From positions 1 to 64,000 of the forward strand of contig NZ_FOGB01000007.1 in assembly GCF_900111095.1 (NCBI RefSeq): a DNA stretch of 64,000 bases, written 5' to 3'. Of this stretch, positions 1 through 10,340 are shown in pieces; the first letter of the stretch is position 1, and each line of letters begins with the position of its first letter. The notes beneath the pieces are model-generated. The model made no database searches and was not told where the DNA came from. It worked only from the letters and a program-made list of their open reading frames with translations. The translations under genes were made by a program, and so were the position numbers. This DNA comes from Amphritea atlantica. Lineage in GTDB: Bacteria; Pseudomonadota; Gammaproteobacteria; Pseudomonadales; Balneatricaceae.

Positions 1-363
1 GTGCATAGACTGGTCAGGGAGGGGGCCAAACTCAGAGCGCAGTGCAGCAACCATCCAGCCAGACAGGTAGAGGTATTTACGGTCAGTGCTGTTGAAGTGC
101 TTCTTAATAGAGATCAGTTTTTGCTGACCGATAAAGCCATGCCAGCAGCCCAGAGACTGAGTGTACTGAGAAGAGTCATTATCGTAACGCTCCATGTCTT
201 TACGCATGATAGCGGCGGTGTATTTAGCGATATCCAGACCGGTTTTGAATTTGTTCTGCGCACGCATACGGGCAGCGTATTCAGGGTTGATCGCGTTCCA
301 GGCAGAACCGTAGGTCTCTTTCAGCGCGGCAACTGTTTCGATATCTTTATTTAGAGTAGACAT
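1..363 (-). CDS. aceA: Isocitrate lyase, N-terminal part (runs off the window)
   Basis: Translating the minus strand from the ATG at 363 gives MSTLNKDIETVAALKETYGS and continues open to base 1 (121 residues). Isocitrate lyase splits isocitrate into succinate and glyoxylate in the glyoxylate shunt, allowing growth on acetate and fatty acids. The stretches AINPEYAARMRAQNKFKTGL, YTQSLGCWHGFIGQQK and YLSGWMVAALRSEFGPLPDQ are what I know from the long (about 530-residue) Pseudomonas/marine type of the enzyme rather than the 434-residue E. coli type. A purine-rich GAGAAGGAAATACC lies directly before the ATG. It is divergent from a LysR-type regulator, which may control it. The plus-strand open frame over the same bases is a shadow. 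Confidence 0.9.
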   Translation of the reverse strand, partial: MSTLNKDIETVAALKETYGSAWNAINPEYAARMRAQNKFKTGLDIAKYTAAIMRKDMERYDNDSSQYTQSLGCWHGFIGQQKLISIKKHFNSTDRKYLYLSGWMVAALRSEFGPLPDQSMH

Positions 364-527
364 GGTATTTCCTTCTCTCGTTCATCTGGCAGCTATGTGT
401 GCTGCTCTGTTATTTGGTATGAAATCTATTCTAGGTGGGCGGTTAACATAAAGGAAATAAATGGTTATTATATAGAGTATTCACAGTATGAATGAATATA
501 GTAACACTCAGGAATGATGGGCTTTGT

Positions 528-1460
528 ATGAATCTTGATAGGATCGATCTGAACCTTCTGGTATACCTTGATGTGCTGCTTCGGGAACGCAATGTCACCC
601 GTTCGGCCAGCTTGCTGGGAATCACTCAGCCAGCCATGAGTAATGGTTTGCGTCGTCTGAGAGAGACGCTGGGCGACCCGTTGTTGGTTCGCACCAGTGA
701 AGGAATGGCCCCAACGGAAAGGGCTCAGGCGCTGCAACCCCTACTGCGCCAGATACTGTCCTCTGTGGAGCAGGTTATCGAACCCAGCAGTTCTTTCGAC
801 GCCAGCACCAGTGACCGGGTATTCCGGATTATGACCAGTGACTATGGTGAGTCAACACTGCTGCCCCGGCTGCTTAATCGGCTGCGAAAGCAAGCTCCTA
901 ATGTCGTGCTTGATATCATGACCCCCAGTGATATGAGTTTTACTGAGGTTGAACAGGGGTTGGTGGATCTGGTGATTAACCGGTTTGATACGATGCCGCA
1001 GGCGTTCCATCAGAAAACGCTGTGGACTGATGGTTTTTCCTGCCTGTTTGCGGTTGATAACCCCATATCCCATAACTTTTGTCTTGAAACCTATCTTCAG
1101 GCCAGACACGTCTGGGTGAGTAAAACCGGCATGGGGGCGGGAATGGGGCTCACCCCGAAAGATATAAAACGTTTAGGCTGGGTTGATGAGGCGCTGGAAA
1201 AGGAGGGTCATCAGCGCCAGATTACGGTTTTTACCCGGCATTATCAGTCTGCGGTGTTGATGGCACAACAGAAGGGATTGGTCGCTACCGTTCCCACCCG
1301 TGCAGCGACTGCACACTCTGATAATCCTCGCCTGATCATCAAAAAACCACCATTCCATATTCCTGATTTCGAGCTGAAGATGGCCTGGAGTCCGCTGCTA
1401 CAGCACAATGTTGCCCATCAATGGCTGCGCAACCTGATTGCGGATGTGGCAACGACATAA
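528..1460 (+). CDS. LysR-family transcriptional regulator
   Basis: A 310-residue DNA-binding regulator. The N-terminal winged helix-turn-helix is clear (MNLDRIDLNLLVYLDVLLRE, then RSASLLGITQPAMSNGLRRL), followed by a LysR substrate-binding domain from about residue 90. I chose the ATG at 528 over the upstream ATG at 492 because LysR proteins start a few residues before the LDLNLL motif. An AGGA lies 14 bases before it. The gene is divergent from aceA with about 165 bp between the starts. LysR regulators often control the divergent neighbour, so glyoxylate shunt control is a reasonable inference, but the effector cannot be read from the sequence. Confidence 0.88.
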   Translation: MNLDRIDLNLLVYLDVLLRERNVTRSASLLGITQPAMSNGLRRLRETLGDPLLVRTSEGMAPTERAQALQPLLRQILSSVEQVIEPSSSFDASTSDRVFRIMTSDYGESTLLPRLLNRLRKQAPNVVLDIMTPSDMSFTEVEQGLVDLVINRFDTMPQAFHQKTLWTDGFSCLFAVDNPISHNFCLETYLQARHVWVSKTGMGAGMGLTPKDIKRLGWVDEALEKEGHQRQITVFTRHYQSAVLMAQQKGLVATVPTRAATAHSDNPRLIIKKPPFHIPDFELKMAWSPLLQHNVAHQWLRNLIADVATT

Positions 1461-1525
1461 CAGCGGCTCCACTGCATCAGAGTGGATATCGCGGTTATTC
1501 AGAGTATTGATGGTAAGCTCTGAGT

Positions 1526-1549
1526 CACCAGCCTGTAGAGCTGGTGTTT
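1526..1549 (+). terminator. Weak hairpin terminator after the LysR gene
   Basis: A 7-bp perfect stem, CACCAGC then loop CTGTAGA then GCTGGTG, is followed by TTTA. The short T-tract makes this only a possible intrinsic terminator for the LysR gene. Confidence 0.4.
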
Positions 1550-1659
1550 AAATGGAATGTTATAGGTTTTGCGGCATATATAAATGGTGGATTAGCCTTT
1601 ATAATTTTATCCGGGCTCAGACAGGGCGCATACATTGGTTAACAGAAAAGGAGATCAGG

Positions 1660-1974
1660 ATGCTGATCAGCAATATGGAGATACTGCCGGGAAAAGAGGT
1701 TAAAACCCATCTTGGTCTGGTGCAGGGTAGCTCGGTACGGGCCAAGCATGTTGGGCGCGATATTATGGCGGGGCTGAAGAATATTTTCGGTGGTGAGTTA
1801 AAAGGCTATACCGAATTGCTGCAGGAGTCCCGTGATGAGGCGATGGAACGAATGAAACAGCAGGCCGAGTCGATCGGAGCGAATGCGATACTCAATGTCC
1901 GCTTTTCAACCTCTTCAGTCGCTCAGGGAGCTGCTGAGATCTATGTTTATGGTTCAGCGGTTATTCTGGAGTAA
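1660..1974 (+). CDS. YbjQ/UPF0145-family protein
   Basis: A 104-residue soluble protein of the YbjQ (UPF0145) family, whose biochemical role is not settled. The family pattern is visible: a YTELLQESRDEAMERMKQQA helix followed by ANAILNVRF and a final strand IYVYGSAVIL. The start at 1660 has a good ribosome site (AAAAGGAG); an upstream in-frame ATG at 1552 would add 36 unrelated residues and has none. It is the first gene of a tight operon: 5 bp separate it from a second YbjQ-like gene, which overlaps an M48 peptidase. YbjQ domains have been proposed to form pentameric shells; nothing here tests that. Confidence 0.85.
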   Translation: MLISNMEILPGKEVKTHLGLVQGSSVRAKHVGRDIMAGLKNIFGGELKGYTELLQESRDEAMERMKQQAESIGANAILNVRFSTSSVAQGAAEIYVYGSAVILE

Positions 1975-1979
1975 TCCTG

Positions 1980-2441
1980 ATGACGAATCTGATTATATTT
2001 CTGGTGCTGATGACGCTGGGCTATCTGGTCGGTCAGATGGCGGAGAAAAAGCACTATAAATCTATCATTCAGCGTGAAAAACAACTGAGAGAGTTGCCGA
2101 CAATTGCCAGCCGTTTTCCTCCCACCGATAAGCTGTTTGATCAACACCTGGTGATGGGCAATACAGTTATCTCGGTAGATTATTTCAAACGGTTTATCGC
2201 CGCGCTGCGTAATCTTCTCGGAGGCAGGGTGACCTCCTATGAGTCACTACTCGATCGTGCCCGCCGTGAGTCTCTGTTGCGAATGAAACAGCAGGCTGAA
2301 GCGATGGGGGCAGAGTATGTGTTTAACGTAAAATACGAAACTGCTTCCATTTCCAAAGGACGCAAAAACGCAATCGGTTCGGTAGAGGTGCTTGCCTATG
2401 GCACAGCACTGATCGCATCTGGGTCGGGCAATGAAGTTTGA
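1980..2441 (+). CDS. Membrane-anchored YbjQ-like protein
   Basis: A 153-residue paralogue of the preceding gene with an added N-terminal hydrophobic segment (about residues 3-18, LIIFLVLMTLGYLVG) and a charged linker. The YbjQ domain occupies about residues 55-148. It repeats the signature of its neighbour: SYESLLDRARRESLLRMKQQ here, and YGTALIA where the other has YGSAVIL. The end overlaps the start of the M48 gene by 11 bp, which suggests coupled translation. The anchor would hold the domain on the cytoplasmic face or in the periplasm; orientation is not certain. Function is unknown; the pairing with a membrane protease is the best clue. Confidence 0.82.
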   Translation: MTNLIIFLVLMTLGYLVGQMAEKKHYKSIIQREKQLRELPTIASRFPPTDKLFDQHLVMGNTVISVDYFKRFIAALRNLLGGRVTSYESLLDRARRESLLRMKQQAEAMGAEYVFNVKYETASISKGRKNAIGSVEVLAYGTALIASGSGNEV

Positions 2442-3291
2442 GCATCGGGAGATTCCGGAGGGGATCAATGTCACCGATGTTCATCCTCTGAAGGAGCTGG
2501 CAGTCCTGCTGACGGGGGCCGCTATTTTAATTGTTGCCGTGGTCTATATTTTGGGGCTTTCAGCAGGTTTTATGGCGCCCTATATCCCTTTTGCAGCAGA
2601 ACAACGACTGGTTGCCTCAGCTTCCTATGCGATTGAGCCACATACAGATACAGACGTAGAGCGCTACCTGCAGCAGGTGACTGATCGGGTCGTTAAGGTG
2701 ATGGATCTGCCTGAAGAGATCGACATAACCCTGTATTATTCCGCTGGCGATACAGTCAATGCGTTTGCTACCCTGGGAGGCAATGTCGTGGTGTTCAGAG
2801 GCTTGTTGGAAAAGCTCCCCAATGAGAACGCGCTGGCGATGCTGCTGGCTCATGAAATTGCCCATGTAAAGCACCGGGACCCGATTGTCAGTCTGACCCG
2901 GGGGGTGACTATCAGCTCCGCTTTAGCGCTGTTGCTGGGAGTCAGCGATCTTGATGTGATGGGAGATGCAGGGGTCTATACGATGCTGCATTTCAGCCGG
3001 AAGATGGAGCAGCAGGCAGATATTGAAGCGCTGCAGGCGGTGTACAAACTCTATGGGCATACCCATGGTGCTACCGATCTGTTTGATACGATCAGCGCCT
3101 GGCACAAAGCATCTGAGAGTAGTGAGGGTATCGAGTTGATGCAATCCCATCCACTGGACCGTAACCGGATCAAAAACCTGAATGCCTTTGCTGTCTCAAA
3201 TGAATGGCCGCAAGCAGGGGTGATTACACCTTTACCTCAGTCTTTTCTCGATGGGCTTAAACAGAGCTCAGATGACATTCAGGATGAATAG
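2431..3291 (+). CDS. M48-family membrane zinc metallopeptidase
   Basis: A 286-residue protein with a transmembrane helix at about residues 23-47 and a zinc protease domain. The HEIAH motif (about residues 141-145, in LLAHEIAHVKHRDP) gives the two zinc histidines and the catalytic glutamate. The later KMEQQADIEALQ segment supplies the typical third ligand (E) and ExxxD region. The M48 family includes HtpX and BepA/Oma1-like quality-control proteases; this one resembles the latter, peripheral type with SHPLDRNRIKNL near the C-terminus (compare SHP.T..RI in Oma1-like proteins). It is the last gene of the YbjQ-YbjQ-M48 operon, so the YbjQ proteins may be partners or substrates. That is inference. 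Confidence 0.87.
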   Translation: MKFEHREIPEGINVTDVHPLKELAVLLTGAAILIVAVVYILGLSAGFMAPYIPFAAEQRLVASASYAIEPHTDTDVERYLQQVTDRVVKVMDLPEEIDITLYYSAGDTVNAFATLGGNVVVFRGLLEKLPNENALAMLLAHEIAHVKHRDPIVSLTRGVTISSALALLLGVSDLDVMGDAGVYTMLHFSRKMEQQADIEALQAVYKLYGHTHGATDLFDTISAWHKASESSEGIELMQSHPLDRNRIKNLNAFAVSNEWPQAGVITPLPQSFLDGLKQSSDDIQDE

Positions 3292-3580
3292 TCGCGACGA
3301 CCTTCGCTCAGGAGTTTTTGTTTTGATTCCTGCTTAATGATGACTAAGCCATGATTTTACTTTGCAAGCGCAAAGCACGTTCTAACAGCGTTTGACAATC
3401 CACTTCCCATGTATAACCATAAGCCCATGAAAACGAATCTTAAGCAGCAATCAGTACGAATTATCATCATTCCTTAGGAATGGTGGGCTTGTTGTTGCGC
3501 GTTTAAAGTGTCAAACCCACCCCTCAGAGGTGGGTTTTCTGTTTCTGCCTCATGGGAATAATTCATTTTATGGAGGCAGT
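3292..3580. other. Non-coding stretch with two hairpins
   Basis: No convincing gene. Two perfect hairpins are present: CATTCC-TTA-GGAATG at 3468-3482, and a 9-bp stem AAACCCACC / GGTGGGTTT at 3513-3537 followed by a T-rich tract. The second could terminate the upstream M48 operon more than 200 bp after its stop, or end a small transcript. The start of the next gene lies 43 bases later. Confidence 0.5.
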
Positions 3581-4099
3581 GTGAAAAAAGTTGCAGTGTT
3601 TGGTAAGCCCGGCAGTGGTAAATCCACGTTAAGCAGAGCGCTGGCGTCAGTGACCGGTATACCGCTACACCCACTCGATTCTATGGTGTATCAGAAGAGC
3701 GGTGAACTGGTGGAGCGCAAGCTGTTTGATGAGGCGCATGAAAGAGTCCTCTCATCTGATCGCTGGATCATCGATGGCTTTGGTCCGCTGGAGTCGTTTT
3801 ATAAGCGTCTTGAATCCGCTGATACCCTGATCTATATCGATCTGCCGTACCGGACCAGTTACTGGCTGGTGACAAAGCGACTTTTAAAAGGCCTGATGGT
3901 GACGCCGGAGGGCTGGCCAGAAGGGAGTTCAGTTGTCAGGGGAACGATGCAAAGCTATAAAGTGCTGCGATTGTGTCCCCGATTCTGGAACGAGGCGTTT
4001 ATGGGCAGGCTGGAAACCTTATCGACTGACAAGACGCTGTATGTGATCCGTTCCGTTGCTGAACTCAATCGTTTTGTGCCTGAGCATATCAGCGAGTAG
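3581..4099 (+). CDS. P-loop kinase-like protein (adenylate kinase / topology-modulation type)
   Basis: A 172-residue soluble P-loop NTPase. Walker A is VFGKPGSGKSTLSRAL at about residues 6-21, followed by IPLHPLDSMVYQ and WIIDGFGPLESF, a pattern I associate with the FlaR/adenylate-kinase-like topology-modulation family. LIYIDLPYRTSYW is the probable Walker B strand. I chose the GTG at 3581 because a strong GGAGG lies five bases upstream (3572-3576). The in-frame ATG at 3530 would fall in the upstream hairpin. Substrate is unknown; small nucleotide or nucleoside kinases of this size are common. Confidence 0.78.
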   Translation: MKKVAVFGKPGSGKSTLSRALASVTGIPLHPLDSMVYQKSGELVERKLFDEAHERVLSSDRWIIDGFGPLESFYKRLESADTLIYIDLPYRTSYWLVTKRLLKGLMVTPEGWPEGSSVVRGTMQSYKVLRLCPRFWNEAFMGRLETLSTDKTLYVIRSVAELNRFVPEHISE

Positions 4100-4286
4100 T
4101 ACCGCATGGATGAGTTACAACGGCGTCAGGCTTGAGATGCGTAGCCCTGCTGGCTTTGATGAAGTCAAATAGTCTGAAGGGTTAATGGAATCCTGAAGAG
4201 GACGGCAGTAGTCGGTGTCTATAACGGATGCTATAACCGACAATGCCGCCTCTTGATCAATCCTGTTGATGTTTCAGGTTAACTGT

Positions 4287-5546
4287 TTATTCCGCTTTCC
4301 ATGCGGCGGCTGCAGCAAAAAATGAAAATGTTTCATTGGTCAGCTGGGTGTCGTCACCTGGTGGAAAATAGCTTAGCTTGACGATCACAGTATTGCTGGC
4401 CGGATCAACGAAGATAAACTGTCCCTGTAAACCAATCGCTGAATAAGCGTCGCTGTCAGCAACGGTCCACCACTGGTAACCATAGCCACCGGGGCCGCCA
4501 TCGCGGTCTTCAGGGCCTACCGATTTTGTCGAAAGTTTGACCCACTCTGGTGAGACGATCTGTTTGCCGTTGATACGTCCCTCTTGCAGCATCATCTTGC
4601 CAATACGGGCATAGTCTCTCATCGTTGCATTGTAGCCTGCGCCGCTGAATTCCCGTCCTACACCTGGCTGTCCATCCATGATGAAGAAACCATCAGATTC
4701 TGCACCCATTGGTTCCCACAGATGTTTGGTCATATAGGAAGCGATATTTCCGCCATCTGAGATCCGTTCAATCAGCAGACCCAGGACTGCGGTATCGATG
4801 GTTTTATAAGCAAATACTTCACCCGGTTTATGGGCGCGTTTGATGGTTTTGGCCGGCTCGACGAAGCGGGCAACATTCTTCACCAGTGCGAGAATATGGT
4901 TGCGGGCTGCCAGACCAGGGTTTTCGAAGTCATACCGTTCTTCATAATCGACACCGGAACGCATACCCAGTACCTGACGAATCGTTACGCCTTTGTAGGC
5001 TCCCTCTTTCAACTCAGGCAGGTAGGTGGTGATATCATCATCCAGCGACTTAATACGACCCTCCTCTAGGGCACAACCGATCAGGATCGAGGTCAGCGAT
5101 TTCGTCATCGACCAGCCCATAAAGCGGGTCTTAGCATCACTGTTATTACGATAGTTCTCATAGACGATATTACCGTCTTTCATTATCAGCAGGGCATTGG
5201 TGTAGGTTCGGTCGAGAAACTGTTCCGGCGTATAGCGTTGGCCATCAAACTGATAGCTGAAGTTGAGTGATCTATCGGTGCGGGCCAGCGGGGAGGGAGT
5301 GCCTGAATGGGGGACCTTACGGGTCGTAAACAGTGAATCCATGCTGCGGAAGGTCAGGGTGTTGAAGTAGGGTTGTAACATCGCCCAGCGGGTGTTCTGA
5401 ACCGCTACTGGTACATCTGATACGGGGCCTACTGCTGCTACCAGTGGGTCAACTGTGGATGCTGCGTTCACACTTCCTCCGCTGAGCATTGTGGCCATGA
5501 CACTGGCACAGGCCAGGGCAGATTTTAAAGGGTATTTTTTGCTCAT
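4287..5546 (-). CDS. Secreted serine hydrolase of the class C beta-lactamase family
   Basis: A 419-residue protein of the beta-lactamase/S12 fold (PF00144-like). It begins with a Sec signal peptide (MSKKYPLKSALACASVMATM, cleavage probably after VNA). The catalytic SxxK is GWSMTKSLTS and a GYQWW segment with a later LQGQFIFVDP strand forms the far side of the active site. Similarity is to esterase / 6-aminohexanoate-dimer hydrolase-like members rather than true AmpC enzymes, so resistance should not be assumed. The start at 5546 has GGAG at a 10-base spacing; the ATG at 5552 is only four bases from it. It stands alone between the P-loop gene and katG. Confidence 0.82.
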   Translation of the reverse strand: MSKKYPLKSALACASVMATMLSGGSVNAASTVDPLVAAVGPVSDVPVAVQNTRWAMLQPYFNTLTFRSMDSLFTTRKVPHSGTPSPLARTDRSLNFSYQFDGQRYTPEQFLDRTYTNALLIMKDGNIVYENYRNNSDAKTRFMGWSMTKSLTSILIGCALEEGRIKSLDDDITTYLPELKEGAYKGVTIRQVLGMRSGVDYEERYDFENPGLAARNHILALVKNVARFVEPAKTIKRAHKPGEVFAYKTIDTAVLGLLIERISDGGNIASYMTKHLWEPMGAESDGFFIMDGQPGVGREFSGAGYNATMRDYARIGKMMLQEGRINGKQIVSPEWVKLSTKSVGPEDRDGGPGGYGYQWWTVADSDAYSAIGLQGQFIFVDPASNTVIVKLSYFPPGDDTQLTNETFSFFAAAAAWKAE

Positions 5547-5769
5547 CAGCATGTAACTCCTTTTGATTATTATATTTTCAGATCTAAAGTTGTTTATAGC
5601 CAAAACAATTTGTACTTAAATCTATTCAGAGCTTACGTCCGGGTGTAACTAAGGGCTATATCACGGAAGTGGTAGTGAGCTGATAGTGCTCCAGCGTGGG
5701 TGATGGAGTCAGTTAATTCAGAAAGAGGGGAAGAATGTTAAGACGGAGAAAAATGAGGCGGGTGCAATG

Positions 5770-5800
5770 AAAAGGCGCATCCATGAGGAGTACGCCCTTT
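5770..5800 (-). terminator. Possible katG terminator
   Basis: On the minus strand an imperfect stem AAAGGGCG / CGCCTTTT (one mismatch, 15-base loop) ends in TTTT about 20 bases after the katG stop codon. Weak but well placed. Confidence 0.4.
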
Positions 5801-5820
5801 AGTATTAGCAGATTAACGGT

Positions 5821-8034
<2,214 letters not shown>

Positions 8035-8486
8035 CTACTCCTTTATTGATTAACAGTTGAAGTCTCTGGATGGCTAATATCAGATCGGTAAAGTAGAAAG
8101 TATAGTTCTATACGGGGGCTTTTGATCTGTAGATCAGAGCTAACTGAGTCGGGTTTAGCTGTTGGTTTCTGTTTTTTTCCCGTTGCTAAAAGTTATAGCA
8201 GTACCCGCTAAAGAGACTAAATTGCATATTCTCATCGCTTCGATAGGTTAGATTTATATTGGGATAGTCGGGTTGTAAAAGGGATGCCTGGTGAGCTGAA
8301 GTTTTGAGGTCGTGGTGAATCGAAACAGGAGAGATCGTTTTCATAAAAACGATCTCTCCTTAATGGACGTGTTGTTTTTTCTGAACATCAATAAAGCTGT
8401 TCTCTTACAGCTTTATAATAAAAAAACTGTTTAATAACAATAGATTGTATTTGTTAGTTAATGTTAATTATCGATTTGTGACTTTA
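8035..8486. other. Intergenic region upstream of katG
   Basis: About 450 bases without a gene. It holds the katG promoter region, a perfect 15-bp hairpin at 8327-8360 (listed separately) and a second perfect hairpin ATAAAGCTGT / ACAGCTTTAT at 8391-8416. Neither hairpin is followed by a T-tract in the direction of the flanking minus-strand genes, so they are not simple terminators. Confidence 0.5.
8327..8360. repeat. Perfect 15-bp inverted repeat with 4-base loop
   Basis: AGGAGAGATCGTTTT (8327-8341) and its exact reverse complement (8346-8360) enclose CATA. The stem is long and perfect, unlike ordinary terminators nearby. It could be a regulatory or mRNA-end structure, or part of a small mobile repeat. 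Confidence 0.7.
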
Positions 8487-9356
8487 TTAAGGCTGGATTT
8501 TATAAGCCTCAATTCGCTGTGAAAACATCATCGGAATATAGAGATATTCGCCTTTTGTGGAGATGTCTGCCGAGTGCTTACCGGTCTCCATGAGCAGTTG
8601 CACGGCATTGTTTTTGAACTCAAAAATCTTGCCGTTCAGCCAGTCGCTGATAATCAGTGAGTCGCCGGCAGAGGCGATGCCATCCAGGTTGCCAAACTGC
8701 TGGGCTGATTTATAAGGTGTCAGAGTGCCGGTCTCGAGGTTGATCGAAACCAGTCCTCCCAACGTCTCAGTGGAGAAATCCTCTTTCATCCCTTCACCCC
8801 AGGTTGCAACGATCAGCGCGCCATCTTTAATGGTCAGTCCGTTCGGATGAGGCAACTGATTGCTGCTAATCCACTGTGTCAGGGTGTTGTTACGGTAGCG
8901 GTAAATACCACCTCCTGTCAGGTCGCTGATATAGACAGTGCCGGCGTCATCGATGGTGATATCATTCAGCATGGAGCTGCTTTCGGCAGTGATGGATCTG
9001 ATCAGTTTGCCCTGTTTATAATCGATAATATGCAGACGCTGCATATCAGCCACATAGAGATAGTCAGCATCCATCGCCATCCCTTTGGGGGCATCCATTC
9101 CATTAACCCATACATGCTGAATGATGCTGCCATCATCAGAAAGCAGGCTGATGTAGCCTTTGCCGTTCAGTTCTGTCGGGGTTCCGTTGATATTGGAAAC
9201 GTATAACAGGGGCTCGTCTGGGTGGACCAGCACCGATTCAGGCTGATCAAAGCCGCTCTGGCTCCAGGCGATTTCAGGTGCTGCGACGGCGGACTGTGTT
9301 GCGCATGACAAGATTGTCACAGCAGAACAGAGCGTTTTTTTGAATATTGAGGTCAT
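8487..9356 (-). CDS. Secreted SMP-30/NHL-like beta-propeller protein
   Basis: A 289-residue protein with a signal peptide (cleavage probably after QSAVA), predicted to be periplasmic. Repeated strands such as YLYVADMQRLHII, GTVYISDLTGGGIYRY and SLIISDWLNGKIFEF are typical of a six-bladed propeller of the SMP-30/gluconolactonase or NHL class. PHPNGLTIKDGALIVATWGE resembles the metal-site blades of SMP-30 proteins. It may be a sugar-lactone hydrolase or only a binding protein; I cannot choose. It is divergent from an XRE-type regulator starting at 9470. Confidence 0.75.
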   Translation of the reverse strand: MTSIFKKTLCSAVTILSCATQSAVAAPEIAWSQSGFDQPESVLVHPDEPLLYVSNINGTPTELNGKGYISLLSDDGSIIQHVWVNGMDAPKGMAMDADYLYVADMQRLHIIDYKQGKLIRSITAESSSMLNDITIDDAGTVYISDLTGGGIYRYRNNTLTQWISSNQLPHPNGLTIKDGALIVATWGEGMKEDFSTETLGGLVSINLETGTLTPYKSAQQFGNLDGIASAGDSLIISDWLNGKIFEFKNNAVQLLMETGKHSADISTKGEYLYIPMMFSQRIEAYKIQP

Positions 9357-9469
9357 AACAAACTCCTTATGTGAGGTGTTGTCGTATTGTGCTATATTTG
9401 ATCCCTGTTTCTATTCTTATAAAATAAGGTATCTTTTTATGATACTTTTTGGGGCGGTTTGGTATATCT

Positions 9470-10264
9470 ATGAATGATCTCTCTTCGTCCGTTGTACAGA
9501 GTGATGCCTGTGTCAGCGGTGATGAACACCAGCAGCGTGAAAATCTGTTTACCCTGCTTAAGCAGGCACTCAAAGCCCGGGGATTCACCTATGCCAGACT
9601 GGCGGCAGAGATGAATATGAGCGAGCTGTCTATCAAACGCCTGTTTAAAGAGAAAGACTGTAAGATGAGCCGGCTTCTGGAAATATGCTCCATCATCGGC
9701 ATAAGCATCGATGAGCTGATTCAGATGCAACAGCGTTTCAGTCAGATACCGGAGTTTTTGCCTGAGTCTGTCGAAGCTGCGCTGGCTAAAGATAAAAAGC
9801 TGTTTCTGATATTGATATTGCTGGTCTCTCAGGTGGATATTCCAACCGTTGGGAGTCTGATGGAGATGGATCAGGCCAGGTTATATCTGCATCTTCGAGA
9901 ACTTGAGAAGCTCGGGATTATTGAGCTCAGGTCTGGTAGCGGGTTTCGGTTTCTTGTTTCTCTGCCAATTCGGTGGCGTATGGGAGGTAAGCTGGCCGGT
10001 CTGATTAAGGGGATTAATAAGCGTTATATCGCGCACTGTCTGGATCATGAGAAAGACCCTGAATATGCCTTTACAACCGCCAGTCGGCTGATGAGCAAAA
10101 GCAGTGTTTTGCAGATACAGAATAATCTGCACCGTATACGGGAAGAGTTTGATTATCTTAGTAGCCAGGATCAGATGTTTTATAAAGTAGAGGAGCTACA
10201 GCTTCATAAGCTGGTGTTTGGCATGGGGCCTTTCCCTCTGGATGTTATCCTGGCAGAGGATTAG
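9470..10264 (+). CDS. XRE-family helix-turn-helix regulator
   Basis: A 264-residue regulator. The HTH is at about residues 18-75 (FTYARLAAEMNMSELSIKRL). The remaining 190 residues are unusual for XRE proteins: they contain a second, winged-helix-like stretch (VDIPTVGSLMEMDQARLYLH, then LEKLGIIELRSG). A paralogue with the same architecture is at 55102-55836 in this window. The ATG at 9470 gives the usual distance to the HTH; an upstream ATG at 9449 adds seven residues. Divergent from the beta-propeller gene, which it may regulate. Confidence 0.8.
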   Translation: MNDLSSSVVQSDACVSGDEHQQRENLFTLLKQALKARGFTYARLAAEMNMSELSIKRLFKEKDCKMSRLLEICSIIGISIDELIQMQQRFSQIPEFLPESVEAALAKDKKLFLILILLVSQVDIPTVGSLMEMDQARLYLHLRELEKLGIIELRSGSGFRFLVSLPIRWRMGGKLAGLIKGINKRYIAHCLDHEKDPEYAFTTASRLMSKSSVLQIQNNLHRIREEFDYLSSQDQMFYKVEELQLHKLVFGMGPFPLDVILAED

Positions 10265-10297
10265 TGTCTGCTTTCAGTCTGCAAAAGGGACAGAACG

Positions 10298-10323
10298 AAT
10301 AAACCCGCATAAGCGGGTTTATT
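10298..10323. terminator. Bidirectional terminator between convergent genes
   Basis: Perfect 11-bp stem AATAAACCCGC / GCGGGTTTATT with loop ATAA. It lies between the convergent XRE regulator and ferredoxin reductase genes and has A/T-rich flanks on both sides. Confidence 0.85.
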
Positions 10324-10340
10324 GTTTCAGGCAGTGAGGG

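Noticed and set aside
1-354. Plus-strand open frame of 117 codons
   Set aside because: It is the shadow of the isocitrate lyase gene, whose minus-strand translation is an excellent family match.
4287-5546. AmpC beta-lactamase (resistance gene)
   Set aside because: Serine hydrolase motifs are present, but the sequence is of the general esterase/S12 type without the class C specific context.
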